A stretch of DNA of 5,651 nt from Candidatus Magasanikbacteria bacterium RIFCSPLOWO2_02_FULL_44_11 (GCA_001783035.1 MFQK01000037.1:1-5651), one strand, 5' to 3'. Counted from the first letter of the stretch, positions 1-4,938 are shown. Numbers and translations are program-made. The notes: generated by a model from the letters alone, not told the origin.

Positions 1-79
1 ATATCCGAGGTTGTCATAGTAACATTTTAGGACTCTAGCACATTACTGAAAGCAGATAAAGTTTTTATAAAGTGGTGGA

Positions 80-108
80 TTGACAGTCCAGATTAAATAG
101 ATTATATT
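80..108 (+). promoter_or_regulatory. Strong sigma70-type promoter (TTGACA-17-TATATT)
   Basis: A perfect -35 hexamer TTGACA (80-85) is separated by exactly 17 bp from TATATT (103-108), one base off the -10 consensus. Transcription would start near 115. No protein gene follows. Downstream are a hairpin, a terminator at 160-182 and then a tRNA-like RNA, so the promoter most likely serves a small RNA. A perfect 7-bp inverted repeat (ATTACCA at 106-112, TGGTAAT at 119-125) overlaps the -10 and the start site. It could be an operator or a 5' hairpin. The same hexamers and spacing recur at 4444-4472. Confidence 0.75.
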
Positions 109-114
109 ACCAGT

Positions 115-183
115 AACTTGGTAATGATTGGCCGCAGATATACTGTCTGCAGTACTTCGAGACTCCCTACGGGGAGTCTTTTA
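115..183 (+). ncRNA. Putative small RNA of about 70 nt, antisense to the tRNA-like RNA
   Basis: This is the stretch bounded by the predicted start of the 80-108 promoter and the terminator at 160-182. It contains a small hairpin (GCAGA 134-138 with TCTGC 146-150) and then the terminator stem. It has no convincing coding frame. Its 5' end is the striking part. Positions 114-128 can pair continuously with 262-276 of the downstream tRNA-like RNA (13 Watson-Crick and 2 G-U pairs), covering its anticodon loop, the 3' side of its anticodon stem and the start of its variable arm. The transcript is inferred from promoter and terminator only. No known RNA family was recognised. It could instead be a leader with an attenuator in front of the tRNA-like RNA. 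Confidence 0.45.
160..182 (+). terminator. Rho-independent terminator of the small RNA
   Basis: An 8-bp GC-rich stem (AGACTCCC 160-167 with GGGAGTCT 172-179) closes a 4-nt loop TACG. It is followed by TTTT at 179-182 and a further T-rich stretch. It lies between the 80-108 promoter and the tRNA-like RNA, so it either ends a short independent RNA or acts as an attenuator. Confidence 0.75.
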
Positions 184-189
184 GTTTTA

Positions 190-218
190 TGAAAACTTTA
201 TACATGTTTTGTTATAAG
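190..218 (+). promoter_or_regulatory. Weak candidate promoter for the tRNA-like RNA
   Basis: TATAAG (213-218) is a fair -10. At 17 bp upstream the -35 position reads TGAAAA (190-195), a weak match. The predicted start, around 225, coincides with the first base of the helix that closes the tRNA-like RNA (225-237 with 297-310). That is the main reason to take the element seriously. Confidence 0.3.
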
Positions 219-229
219 AGATTAGGTTT

Positions 230-305
230 GGAAAGGGATGGGTGCAGGCGGTCCTGCGGTCATCATTACCAGGTTGGCCTCGGAGTTCGACTCTCCCCCA
301 TTCCA
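230..305 (+). tRNA. tRNA-Sec-like RNA (UCA anticodon position), atypical
   Basis: The 76-nt region folds as a class II cloverleaf. The acceptor stem is 8 bp (230-237 with 297-304) with one A-A mismatch, and A305 is the discriminator. The D stem is 5-6 bp (243-248 with 253-258) with a 4-nt loop CGGT. The anticodon loop is CATCATT (261-267) on only three pairs (GGT/ACC). A short variable arm follows (AGG 271-273, CCT 278-280). The T arm is 4 bp (GGAG/CTCC) with a canonical TTCGACT loop (286-292). The 8-bp acceptor, the 6/4 D arm, the extra arm and UCA at 263-265 are traits of selenocysteine tRNA. The 8+4 acceptor/T split recalls the reported 8/4 variant tRNAs. Against a working tRNA are A instead of U at position 33, the 3-bp anticodon stem and no encoded CCA (CAA follows). 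Flanking GGTT (225-228) and AACC (307-310) extend the acceptor helix. It may be a suppressor-like tRNA, a tRNA-derived regulatory RNA, or a decaying gene. Confidence 0.45.
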
Positions 306-315
306 CAACCGCCTC

Positions 316-337
316 AAGCAGCCTTCGGGCTGCTTTT
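316..337 (+). terminator. Rho-independent terminator after the tRNA-like RNA
   Basis: An 8-bp stem (AAGCAGCC 316-323 with GGCTGCTT 328-335) is capped by a stable TTCG tetraloop and followed by TTTT at 334-337. It lies 11 nt after the tRNA-like RNA and shows that this RNA is transcribed on the plus strand as its own unit. The convergent aldehyde dehydrogenase gene stops just beyond. In that direction the hairpin has no T run, so it is not an obvious terminator for it. Confidence 0.8.
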
Positions 338-346
338 GGTTTCGCC

Positions 347-1777
347 CTAAAAATCTTTATTCACTATCAGCACTTTTAATTCCGTCATATCCTCAATCGC
401 ATAACGTACACCTTCGCGGCCGAGGCCAGAATCTTTCACACCGCCATACGGCATATTGTCAGCCCGGAAATTAGCCACATTGTTAATAACGACGCCACCC
501 ACATCAAGATGTTCAAAGGCGTAAGTGCTTTCTTCCAAATTATTCGTGAAAACACCGCATTGCAAGCCAAAATCAGAATCATTGATCTGACGCACCGCTT
601 CTTTAAAATCGGTATACGTTTCAACAATCACGACCGGCGCAAAGGCCTCTTTGGAACAAACTTTCATGTCTTTTGTGGTTGCCGTTAAAATAGTCGGTGA
701 ATATCCTGTATCTGAAAGTCGTTGGCCACCGTATAAAACTTTGGCACCGTCAGCGACAGCCTCTTTGACCCAAGCATCAATACGATCGGCATTGGCCCCA
801 TCGATCATGCTGGAAAACATGACATTTTCTTCTCGTGGGTCGCCGTACACAAATTTTTTAGCCTCATCTATCAAACCGGTCACAAAAACTTCGCGTACAT
901 TTTCATGTACGTAAATACGTTGCGTATGGATGCAGCTCTGGCCGCTTTGTCCAAACGCCGCGCTACCAATTTTTTTTAAAAGTTTGGACATATTCGCGGA
1001 CGGTGTGACAATCAAACCAGCATTACCACCCAATTCTAAAACCACTTTTTTCTTGCCGGCGCGATTTTTCATATCCCAACCAACATCGGGCGAACCAGTG
1101 AAAGTTAAAAGTTTAAAACGGCCATCAGTCACCAACTGGTCACCAGTTGCGCGGTCCATTGGTAAAACCGAAACTGCACCTTTTGGTAAGGCAGTCTGAT
1201 CGATCAATTCGGCCAACAAAAGCGCGGAAATCGGCGTTTTAGAAGCTGGTTTTATAATAATCGGGCAACCGGCTGCAATTGCCGGAGCAAGTTTGTGGGC
1301 GACTAAATTCAATGGAAAATTAAATGGCGCAATCGCCGCGACCAACCCAACAGGAAATCGCCGCACTACCGCTTCATGATTCGCGCCACTCGGCGCGCGA
1401 TCAAGCGCCAACCACTCGCCATAGACTCTTTTGGTTTCTTCAGCCGCGTCCGTAAATGTAAAAATAGCACGATCAACTTCACCTCGCGCGTAAAAAAGCG
1501 GTTTGCCGGTTTCGAGCATCAACGCTTCGGTAAACTCGGCGTGACGGTCTTTCAGACCCTGGGCAATACTTAGTAAAATCTCGGCCCGAACGTAGGTTGG
1601 CAGCGCTTTCAGCTCATTTTCAACCGCCTGTGCTTTTTGAATAGCTTCTTCGAGCTGTTCTTTGCCCGCCAAGTACGCGGTTGTCCAAGGTTGGTTAGTA
1701 TAAGGAAAAATAACCGGTAAGTCTTTCGTTGTCGTGGTAAACACTCCACCTAAATATATCGGATAAGCAGTCTTCAT
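347..1777 (-). CDS. NAD(P)-dependent aldehyde dehydrogenase (GapN/lactaldehyde-like)
   Basis: This is a complete ALDH-superfamily enzyme, 476 aa from the chosen start, the usual length. It oxidises an aldehyde to the carboxylate (or acyl-enzyme product) with NAD(P)+ in the cytoplasm. Visible landmarks, numbered from MKT: Asn153 in PFNFP (oxyanion hole), Lys176 in IIIKPAS (cofactor ribose), FTGSPDVG at 226-233 (cofactor turn), general base Glu248 in LELGG, nucleophile Cys282 in GQSGQSC, Glu377 in EAFAP, and the C-terminal PYGGVKDSG motif. All catalytic residues are present. The QSC-x4-RIYV segment and EAFAP (not EEFGP) resemble archaeal-type GapN and lactaldehyde dehydrogenases. The substrate cannot be assigned from sequence alone. 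Start: 1777 best fits the family (MKTAYPIYLGG). ATG at 1804 has an AGGAG only 2 nt upstream, and 1816 would coincide with the predicted transcript start. It is transcribed alone, divergent from the lipoprotein gene. Confidence 0.93.
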   Translation of the reverse strand: MKTAYPIYLGGVFTTTTKDLPVIFPYTNQPWTTAYLAGKEQLEEAIQKAQAVENELKALPTYVRAEILLSIAQGLKDRHAEFTEALMLETGKPLFYARGEVDRAIFTFTDAAEETKRVYGEWLALDRAPSGANHEAVVRRFPVGLVAAIAPFNFPLNLVAHKLAPAIAAGCPIIIKPASKTPISALLLAELIDQTALPKGAVSVLPMDRATGDQLVTDGRFKLLTFTGSPDVGWDMKNRAGKKKVVLELGGNAGLIVTPSANMSKLLKKIGSAAFGQSGQSCIHTQRIYVHENVREVFVTGLIDEAKKFVYGDPREENVMFSSMIDGANADRIDAWVKEAVADGAKVLYGGQRLSDTGYSPTILTATTKDMKVCSKEAFAPVVIVETYTDFKEAVRQINDSDFGLQCGVFTNNLEESTYAFEHLDVGGVVINNVANFRADNMPYGGVKDSGLGREGVRYAIEDMTELKVLIVNKDF

Positions 1778-1822
1778 AAAGAAATATTTAAGCGCTAGTA
1801 TCATAGCTCCTGCCACTATGTT

Positions 1823-1851
1823 TGTCTAGCACATTGACAGCACATTGACAA
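1823..1851 (-). promoter_or_regulatory. Candidate promoter of the aldehyde dehydrogenase gene
   Basis: Read on the minus strand, TTGTCA (1851-1846) and TAGACA (1828-1823) are separated by 17 bp, and TGC precedes the -10 as in extended -10 promoters. The -35 has one mismatch but the -10 has three, so strength is uncertain. The predicted start is near 1816. The tandem repeat at 1828-1849 fills almost all of the spacer. Confidence 0.4.
1828..1849. repeat. Tandem 11-bp direct repeat, possible operator
   Basis: Two perfect, abutting copies of AGCACATTGAC (1828-1838 and 1839-1849) lie in the divergent intergenic region. The 11-bp period is about one helical turn, so both copies face the same side of the DNA. 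They overlap the candidate aldehyde dehydrogenase promoter, and each carries a TTGACA on the plus strand (1834-1839, 1845-1850) that could act as a -35 toward the lipoprotein gene. No well-spaced -10 follows on that strand. Confidence 0.5.
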
Positions 1852-1904
1852 GCGTGTTTACATCTGCGACCGTACCTAGTATGTAGCGAGGTGGTGGCAT
1901 CATT

Positions 1905-1913
1905 GGAGGAGGG
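1905..1913 (+). promoter_or_regulatory. Strong Shine-Dalgarno site of the lipoprotein gene
   Basis: GGAGGAGGG lies directly before ATG 1917, with GGAGG ending 7 nt upstream of it. It is the best ribosome binding site in the window and fixes the start. The signal-peptide N-terminus agrees. Confidence 0.8.
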
Positions 1914-1916
1914 ACA

Positions 1917-2462
1917 ATGGTCGTAAATAAATGCGCCGTTTGTCTGGTTTTAACACTACTGGCATGTACCGAGGAGAAAGACAAAACCGAAAAACTCAAG
2001 CCCATAGCGACGATGTACCTTCGGCCGATCGTGGTTGCCGCTCGCAGCAAGAAGTCTGAAATTGCCTGGCGCGGGGTGGTGCTGGTCAGGCCAAGCGGCA
2101 AGCTGCGATTTTTTCTCAGCCGCTATGATAAACTCCACGAGGAACACGTCATTGCCGAAGATCAGCTAGTTGTTGATGTACAAGGGAAGAAGCTGGGCGG
2201 TGTGAAAACATATTCAGTCCCTGAGAGCCTCAAATCAACCATTTCCTTCATCAAAGTCGGGAAAAAAGAGGTTGTTGGGGTTGGGAAGTTTGGCGGCTGT
2301 AAGTTCACACAAACAGCCAGACAGTTGCCGTGGAGTCCCAAAAGCCTGGAGCAGAGCGGGAAACTTTTCTTTATTCCGATTGTGGACGAAACCGTTCTTA
2401 TTTCAGAAGTGTGTTTAGATCAATCGGTCAATAAAAAAAAGCGAACCGGACAGGATCTGTAG
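1917..2462 (+). CDS. Predicted lipoprotein of unknown function
   Basis: The product is 181 aa. Residues 1-16 form a short signal peptide with one early Lys, a hydrophobic core and the lipobox LLAC, so Cys17 should be lipidated after cleavage by signal peptidase II and the protein anchored on the outer face of the cell membrane. A charged linker (residues 18-28, Glu/Lys/Asp/Thr) leads to a domain of about 140 residues that looks rich in beta strands (WRGVVLVRPSGKLRFF, QLVVDVQGKKLGG, KEVVGVGKFGGCKF). The mature domain has two Cys, C128 and C166, that could form a disulfide. Two extra Cys (6, 9) in the signal peptide are unusual. No family was recognised and no catalytic motif is visible. It is transcribed alone, divergent from the aldehyde dehydrogenase gene, with a strong ribosome binding site. 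Structured RNA starts at its stop codon. Confidence 0.75.
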   Translation: MVVNKCAVCLVLTLLACTEEKDKTEKLKPIATMYLRPIVVAARSKKSEIAWRGVVLVRPSGKLRFFLSRYDKLHEEHVIAEDQLVVDVQGKKLGGVKTYSVPESLKSTISFIKVGKKEVVGVGKFGGCKFTQTARQLPWSPKSLEQSGKLFFIPIVDETVLISEVCLDQSVNKKKRTGQDL

Positions 2463-2499
2463 AGGTTTCGGATGGCGACCAGATGCTGCCATCCACCTC
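2462..2499 (+). other. Hairpin immediately after the lipoprotein stop codon
   Basis: GAGGT (2462-2466) pairs with ACCTC (2495-2499), and GGATGGC (2470-2476) with GCCATCC (2488-2494). This gives 12 pairs with a 3-nt bulge and an 11-nt loop. No T run follows, so it is not a standard terminator by itself. It may protect the mRNA 3' end or be one half of a larger element with the palindrome that starts 12 nt later. Confidence 0.45.
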
Positions 2500-2510
2500 G
2501 CTGCATAACA

Positions 2511-2600
2511 AAAAAACATCCGCCTGATCTGTACCACGCCAAGTGGACAATTAGGTGTCCACTCTTTGGGGTACGGATCACCATTAGCGGGATGTTTTTT
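2511..2600. terminator. 90-nt imperfect palindrome, bidirectional terminator
   Basis: Nested inverted repeats fill the gap between the convergent lipoprotein and DoxX genes. The outer arms are AAAAAACATCC (2511-2521) with GGATGTTTTTT (2590-2600). The middle arms are GATCTGTACC (2526-2535) with GGTACGGATC (2570-2579), including one G-T pair. The inner arms are AGTGGAC (2542-2548) with GTCCACT (2557-2563), flanked by CCA/TGG. A T run follows the stem on both strands, so it can end transcripts from either gene. It is much longer than a usual intrinsic terminator. A small miniature mobile element or a repeated structured RNA are alternatives that need a whole-genome copy count. Confidence 0.65.
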
Positions 2601-2608
2601 ATAGCCTT

Positions 2609-3118
2609 TTATTTTTTTTCTTCCATTCCTGACCCGCAAGCTCCACCACCACAGCCATCACCACCGCCTCCGCAACAGCCTTCTTCTTTTTCAATCATTG
2701 TTTCTCTGCATCCGGCGCAGTGACATTCAGTCTTCACCGCACGCCAGCGTCCGGCGCTAGCTCCTATCAAACCTAAACAACCGCCGAGGACCGAGAGTGG
2801 TAAGAAGTAGCCCACTATCGGGTTGCCTCGATGCACAGTTGCCATAGCTACCAATACAATAATAGCGAGCCAAGAGGCTGCATATCTGGTCCAAATACCA
2901 AACAGCACCATGGCGCCGCCCAACAATTCTAAAGAACCGACAATATAAGTCCATAAATCGCCCCCACCAGGCAAACCAACTTCAGCATTAAACATTCCGG
3001 CTGTGGCGGCATGGTCCCAAACCAGCTTGTTTAACCCCATATAGATGAAAATAAAACCAATAACCAGACGCAATCCCAGGAGACCGGCGGCTTTTAAGAT
3101 TGGATGGCCATTCTTCAT
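2609..3118 (-). CDS. DoxX-family membrane protein with Gly/Cys-rich tail
   Basis: The product is 169 aa. Residues about 9-121 form the four-helix DoxX core: a first helix with RLVIGFIFIYMGLNKL, an amphipathic loop with GLPGGGDLW, a second helix with ELLGGAMVLFG, and helices at roughly 82-96 and 100-121. DoxX proteins are membrane components linked to quinone-dependent redox reactions. The name comes from a terminal oxidase subunit, and relatives include thiosulfate:quinone oxidoreductase subunits and the mycobacterial oxidoreductase complex. After the last helix comes an unusual tail of about 45 residues with Cys132, Cys134, Cys137, Cys148, Cys149, Cys156, Cys161 and His133 among glycines, plausibly metal- or cluster-binding (inference). 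The gene starts 24 nt after the NADH dehydrogenase stop on the same strand, so the two are probably co-transcribed. No clear ribosome binding site is seen, only an A/T-rich gap. The specific substrate is unknown. Confidence 0.85.
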   Translation of the reverse strand: MKNGHPILKAAGLLGLRLVIGFIFIYMGLNKLVWDHAATAGMFNAEVGLPGGGDLWTYIVGSLELLGGAMVLFGIWTRYAASWLAIIVLVAMATVHRGNPIVGYFLPLSVLGGCLGLIGASAGRWRAVKTECHCAGCRETMIEKEEGCCGGGGDGCGGGACGSGMEEKK

Positions 3119-3142
3119 AATGTTTAAAAAATAGTAAATAAT

Positions 3143-4366
3143 TTATTTGCGATCAAGGTCAATTATATAACTAAAACCAAACAGGCGCAATGTCCATTCA
3201 ATCATCAAATTAATTTTGCGCAAGAATCCGGGCATAAAGAGAATATAGGCCATTCGTCGCAGCCACCACGCACTCAACCCGCTGAAGACGAATTTTCCCA
3301 TAATAGCCACACCATAACGTTCGCCAATGGGCATAAGCATTCCAAAAGAAGAAAAGTGGAATGGCTCTATTGATTTATCACGTAATTGGGCGACAATATG
3401 GCGCGCCACATATTCGCCTTGTTTATAGGCGGCTTCGCCTAATTGCGGAAATGGTTTGTCGCCTCCATCATTATAACCTAAAATAATATCTCCCACACCA
3501 TAGAATTCCGGATAATGTTCGTGATTCAAAAATTTGGTGACCGGCAAACGATTTTTTTTACAATCGCGTTCGTGCATATAACAATCGGCCAGGTTGTGGA
3601 TGCCGGTACACCAAATGCTAAAATCGCTGGGCAGAGATTTGCCGGAAGCCAGGCAGACATAATCTTTTTCAAGCCGGGCTACTTTCGCATTGAATAATAG
3701 TTCAACTCCCAGTTTTTTGAGGCGCTTCGTAATTTTACGCTGCGCTCGCAACGGCAGCTGGGGAGTGACCGTGGCAGCTGCCTCAACGATACGGATGTGG
3801 AGTTTGGTGTGGGGATACAGTTTTTCGACGGTATGTTCGCGTAAATAAGCCATTTGGCCGGCCACTTCCACCCCGCTATAGCCGCCTCCGACCACAGTCA
3901 GATTAATTTTTTTAGGTTTTGTTTCGAGACAATCAATCAAATTTTCTCGCAGCTCCATGGCTTTGGGAAGCGTACGCACGGTATAGGCATATTTCTCGGC
4001 GCCAGGCGTATTGAAAAAATGCACCTTACTGCCCAGCGCCATTATACAATAGGTATAGGCAATCGTGCCGGCGCTTGTTTCGACTGTCCGCCGTTCGGCA
4101 TTAATTTTATTGACAGTGGCTCTAATAAAATGGTGCGGAGTTTTATAAACCAATTCGGTCAAAGAAAAAGTGCAATGGCTCGGCTCGACCGATCCCGAAG
4201 CGACTTCGTGGAGGAGCGGCGCAAAGGTAAAATAATTATGCTCGTTGACAATAGTAATGTTTTTTTTAATACCATACCAGGCCAGCAGGCGATTCAGCGA
4301 GCGGTATGTTTCATAGCCGCCAATACCGGCGCCAAGGATAAGAATATCTGTTGATATTTTGGTCAT
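3143..4366 (-). CDS. ndh: Type II NADH:quinone oxidoreductase (NDH-2)
   Basis: A 407-aa flavoprotein of the pyridine nucleotide-disulfide oxidoreductase family, full length for NDH-2. It transfers electrons from NADH through FAD to membrane quinone without pumping protons. Visible features: the FAD-binding GAGIGG at 12-17; YFTFAPLLHEVASG at about 45-58, a hallmark of the NDH-2 group; the second Rossmann motif GGGYSG at 160-165 with acidic Glu195 at the end of the next strand, as expected for NADH; GVGD at 290-293 (FAD); and PQLGEAAYKQG at 307-317, matching the quinone-site region. The last 60 residues carry Trp/Phe-rich amphipathic stretches for membrane attachment. No redox-active CxxxxC pair is present, which argues against a disulfide reductase. 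It is first in an apparent operon with DoxX, driven by an extended -10 promoter just upstream. No clear Shine-Dalgarno precedes ATG 4366. Confidence 0.93.
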   Translation of the reverse strand: MTKISTDILILGAGIGGYETYRSLNRLLAWYGIKKNITIVNEHNYFTFAPLLHEVASGSVEPSHCTFSLTELVYKTPHHFIRATVNKINAERRTVETSAGTIAYTYCIMALGSKVHFFNTPGAEKYAYTVRTLPKAMELRENLIDCLETKPKKINLTVVGGGYSGVEVAGQMAYLREHTVEKLYPHTKLHIRIVEAAATVTPQLPLRAQRKITKRLKKLGVELLFNAKVARLEKDYVCLASGKSLPSDFSIWCTGIHNLADCYMHERDCKKNRLPVTKFLNHEHYPEFYGVGDIILGYNDGGDKPFPQLGEAAYKQGEYVARHIVAQLRDKSIEPFHFSSFGMLMPIGERYGVAIMGKFVFSGLSAWWLRRMAYILFMPGFLRKINLMIEWTLRLFGFSYIIDLDRK

Positions 4367-4396
4367 AAAGGTGAAAATGTCTGCGATAATGCTGCC

Positions 4397-4405
4397 AGTA
4401 TAGCA
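4397..4405 (-). promoter_or_regulatory. Extended -10 promoter of the ndh-doxX operon
   Basis: On the minus strand TGC directly precedes TATACT (5 of 6 to consensus), an extended -10 element. The -35 position is poor (AGCTCA at 17 bp), which this promoter class tolerates. The predicted start near 4390 leaves a leader of about 24 nt before ATG 4366. Confidence 0.55.
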
Positions 4406-4443
4406 TAAAGTGGGGGTGATGAGCTACAGTAAGGGAGTTACAA

Positions 4444-4472
4444 TTGACATTTGGGCCATTTTGGTGTATATT
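4444..4472 (+). promoter_or_regulatory. Strong sigma70-type promoter (TTGACA-17-TATATT)
   Basis: A perfect TTGACA (4444-4449) and TATATT (4467-4472) are spaced by exactly 17 bp, predicting a start near 4479. It lies inside the longer possible reading frame that opens at 4410. The gene therefore must start downstream, at ATG 4524, leaving a leader of about 45 nt. Confidence 0.75.
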
Positions 4473-4512
4473 GTGGCCAGTTCCTTAACCATATCGATGC
4501 CCAATCGGCCGG

Positions 4513-4519
4513 AAAGGAG
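4513..4519 (+). promoter_or_regulatory. Ribosome binding site that sets the 4524 start
   Basis: AAAGGAG lies 4 nt before ATG 4524. No such site precedes the upstream in-frame ATG codons at 4410 and 4419, so this element together with the promoter decides the start. Confidence 0.75.
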
Positions 4520-4523
4520 TGCT

Positions 4524-4919
4524 ATGCACTACCCCTATGGGATGCTAGTACGCGAAGATAGTTTGTACGTCAGGCTGCTCAAAATGAGTCTCGTGGCCAT
4601 CATGACCATCGCTTTGTGCCTAGGTTTGTTGGTCGGGAATCTGTTTTGGGCCGCTGAAGTTAGAAGTATTTTTCTACTGATGGGAGCGATTATCGTCATC
4701 GAAGTCATTGACTTCGTCGGTTTTCGTCGCAAGATCAGGTATCATGTCACCACCCCAAAGCAGATGTGGAAAGTCTTGCTCTGCCGCATAGTGCTATTCA
4801 CCCGGGCACTCATTTGTGGGATCTTCATAACATCATTTGAATGGTGGTGGCAAATCATTACCATGGTCATTTTTCTCGGCTACCACTTTTTTCAGTGGTT
4901 GAGAAATGCTGAGCAATAA
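4524..4919 (+). CDS. Small four-helix membrane protein of unknown function
   Basis: The product is 131 aa from the chosen start. Four hydrophobic segments are visible at about 20-41, 48-67, 84-103 and 107-124, separated by short basic or polar links (FRRKIRYHVTTPKQ between helices 2 and 3). The third link has the aromatic run FEWWWQ and the end is FFQWLRNAEQ. The acidic residues Glu60 and Asp63 lie within helix 2. No family was recognised, so no function is assigned. The frame is open further upstream to 4410, but a perfect promoter at 4444-4472 and the AAAGGAG at 4513-4519 place the true start at 4524. It is transcribed alone, divergent from ndh-doxX, and is followed by a strong hairpin. Linkage to the respiratory genes is positional only. 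Confidence 0.75.
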   Translation: MHYPYGMLVREDSLYVRLLKMSLVAIMTIALCLGLLVGNLFWAAEVRSIFLLMGAIIVIEVIDFVGFRRKIRYHVTTPKQMWKVLLCRIVLFTRALICGIFITSFEWWWQIITMVIFLGYHFFQWLRNAEQ

Positions 4920-4938
4920 TGATCACATGCTCGACTGA

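Noticed and set aside
1..79. End or start of a protein gene at the left edge
   Set aside because: All three plus frames hit stops within about 36 bases, and no start with a ribosome site is seen on the minus strand. I see nothing assignable here.
230..305. Stop-codon (UGA) reassignment in this genome
   Set aside because: The complete genes read normally with TAA or TAG stops and no internal TGA. The UCA-bearing RNA alone is not enough to claim recoding.
230..310. tmRNA or small SRP RNA instead of a tRNA-like RNA
   Set aside because: There is no tag-coding segment or room for one between terminators, and the conserved SRP apical motif (GGAAG-GCAGC type) is absent. The TTCGACT T loop and variable arm favour a tRNA-like fold.
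894..911. Hairpin CGTACAT-TTTC-ATGTACG
   Set aside because: It is internal to the aldehyde dehydrogenase gene with no T run, and the protein reading is uninterrupted, so there is no reason to assign a role.
1133..1149. Perfect palindrome CAACTGGT-C-ACCAGTTG
   Set aside because: It lies within conserved aldehyde dehydrogenase coding sequence with no associated signal. It is most likely coincidence of codons.
1826..2147. Minus-strand open frames opposite the lipoprotein gene
   Set aside because: They overlap the strong ribosome site and signal peptide of the plus-strand gene and lack start signals of their own.
2472..2723. Plus-strand open frame with a proline-rich tail
   Set aside because: It is the complement of the Gly/Cys-rich DoxX tail and of the palindrome. 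Glycine codons read backwards give proline. It has no ribosome site and covers a terminator.
3854..4354. 166-codon open frame on the plus strand
   Set aside because: It lies entirely antisense to ndh, has no start signals, and its translation looks like nothing coherent.
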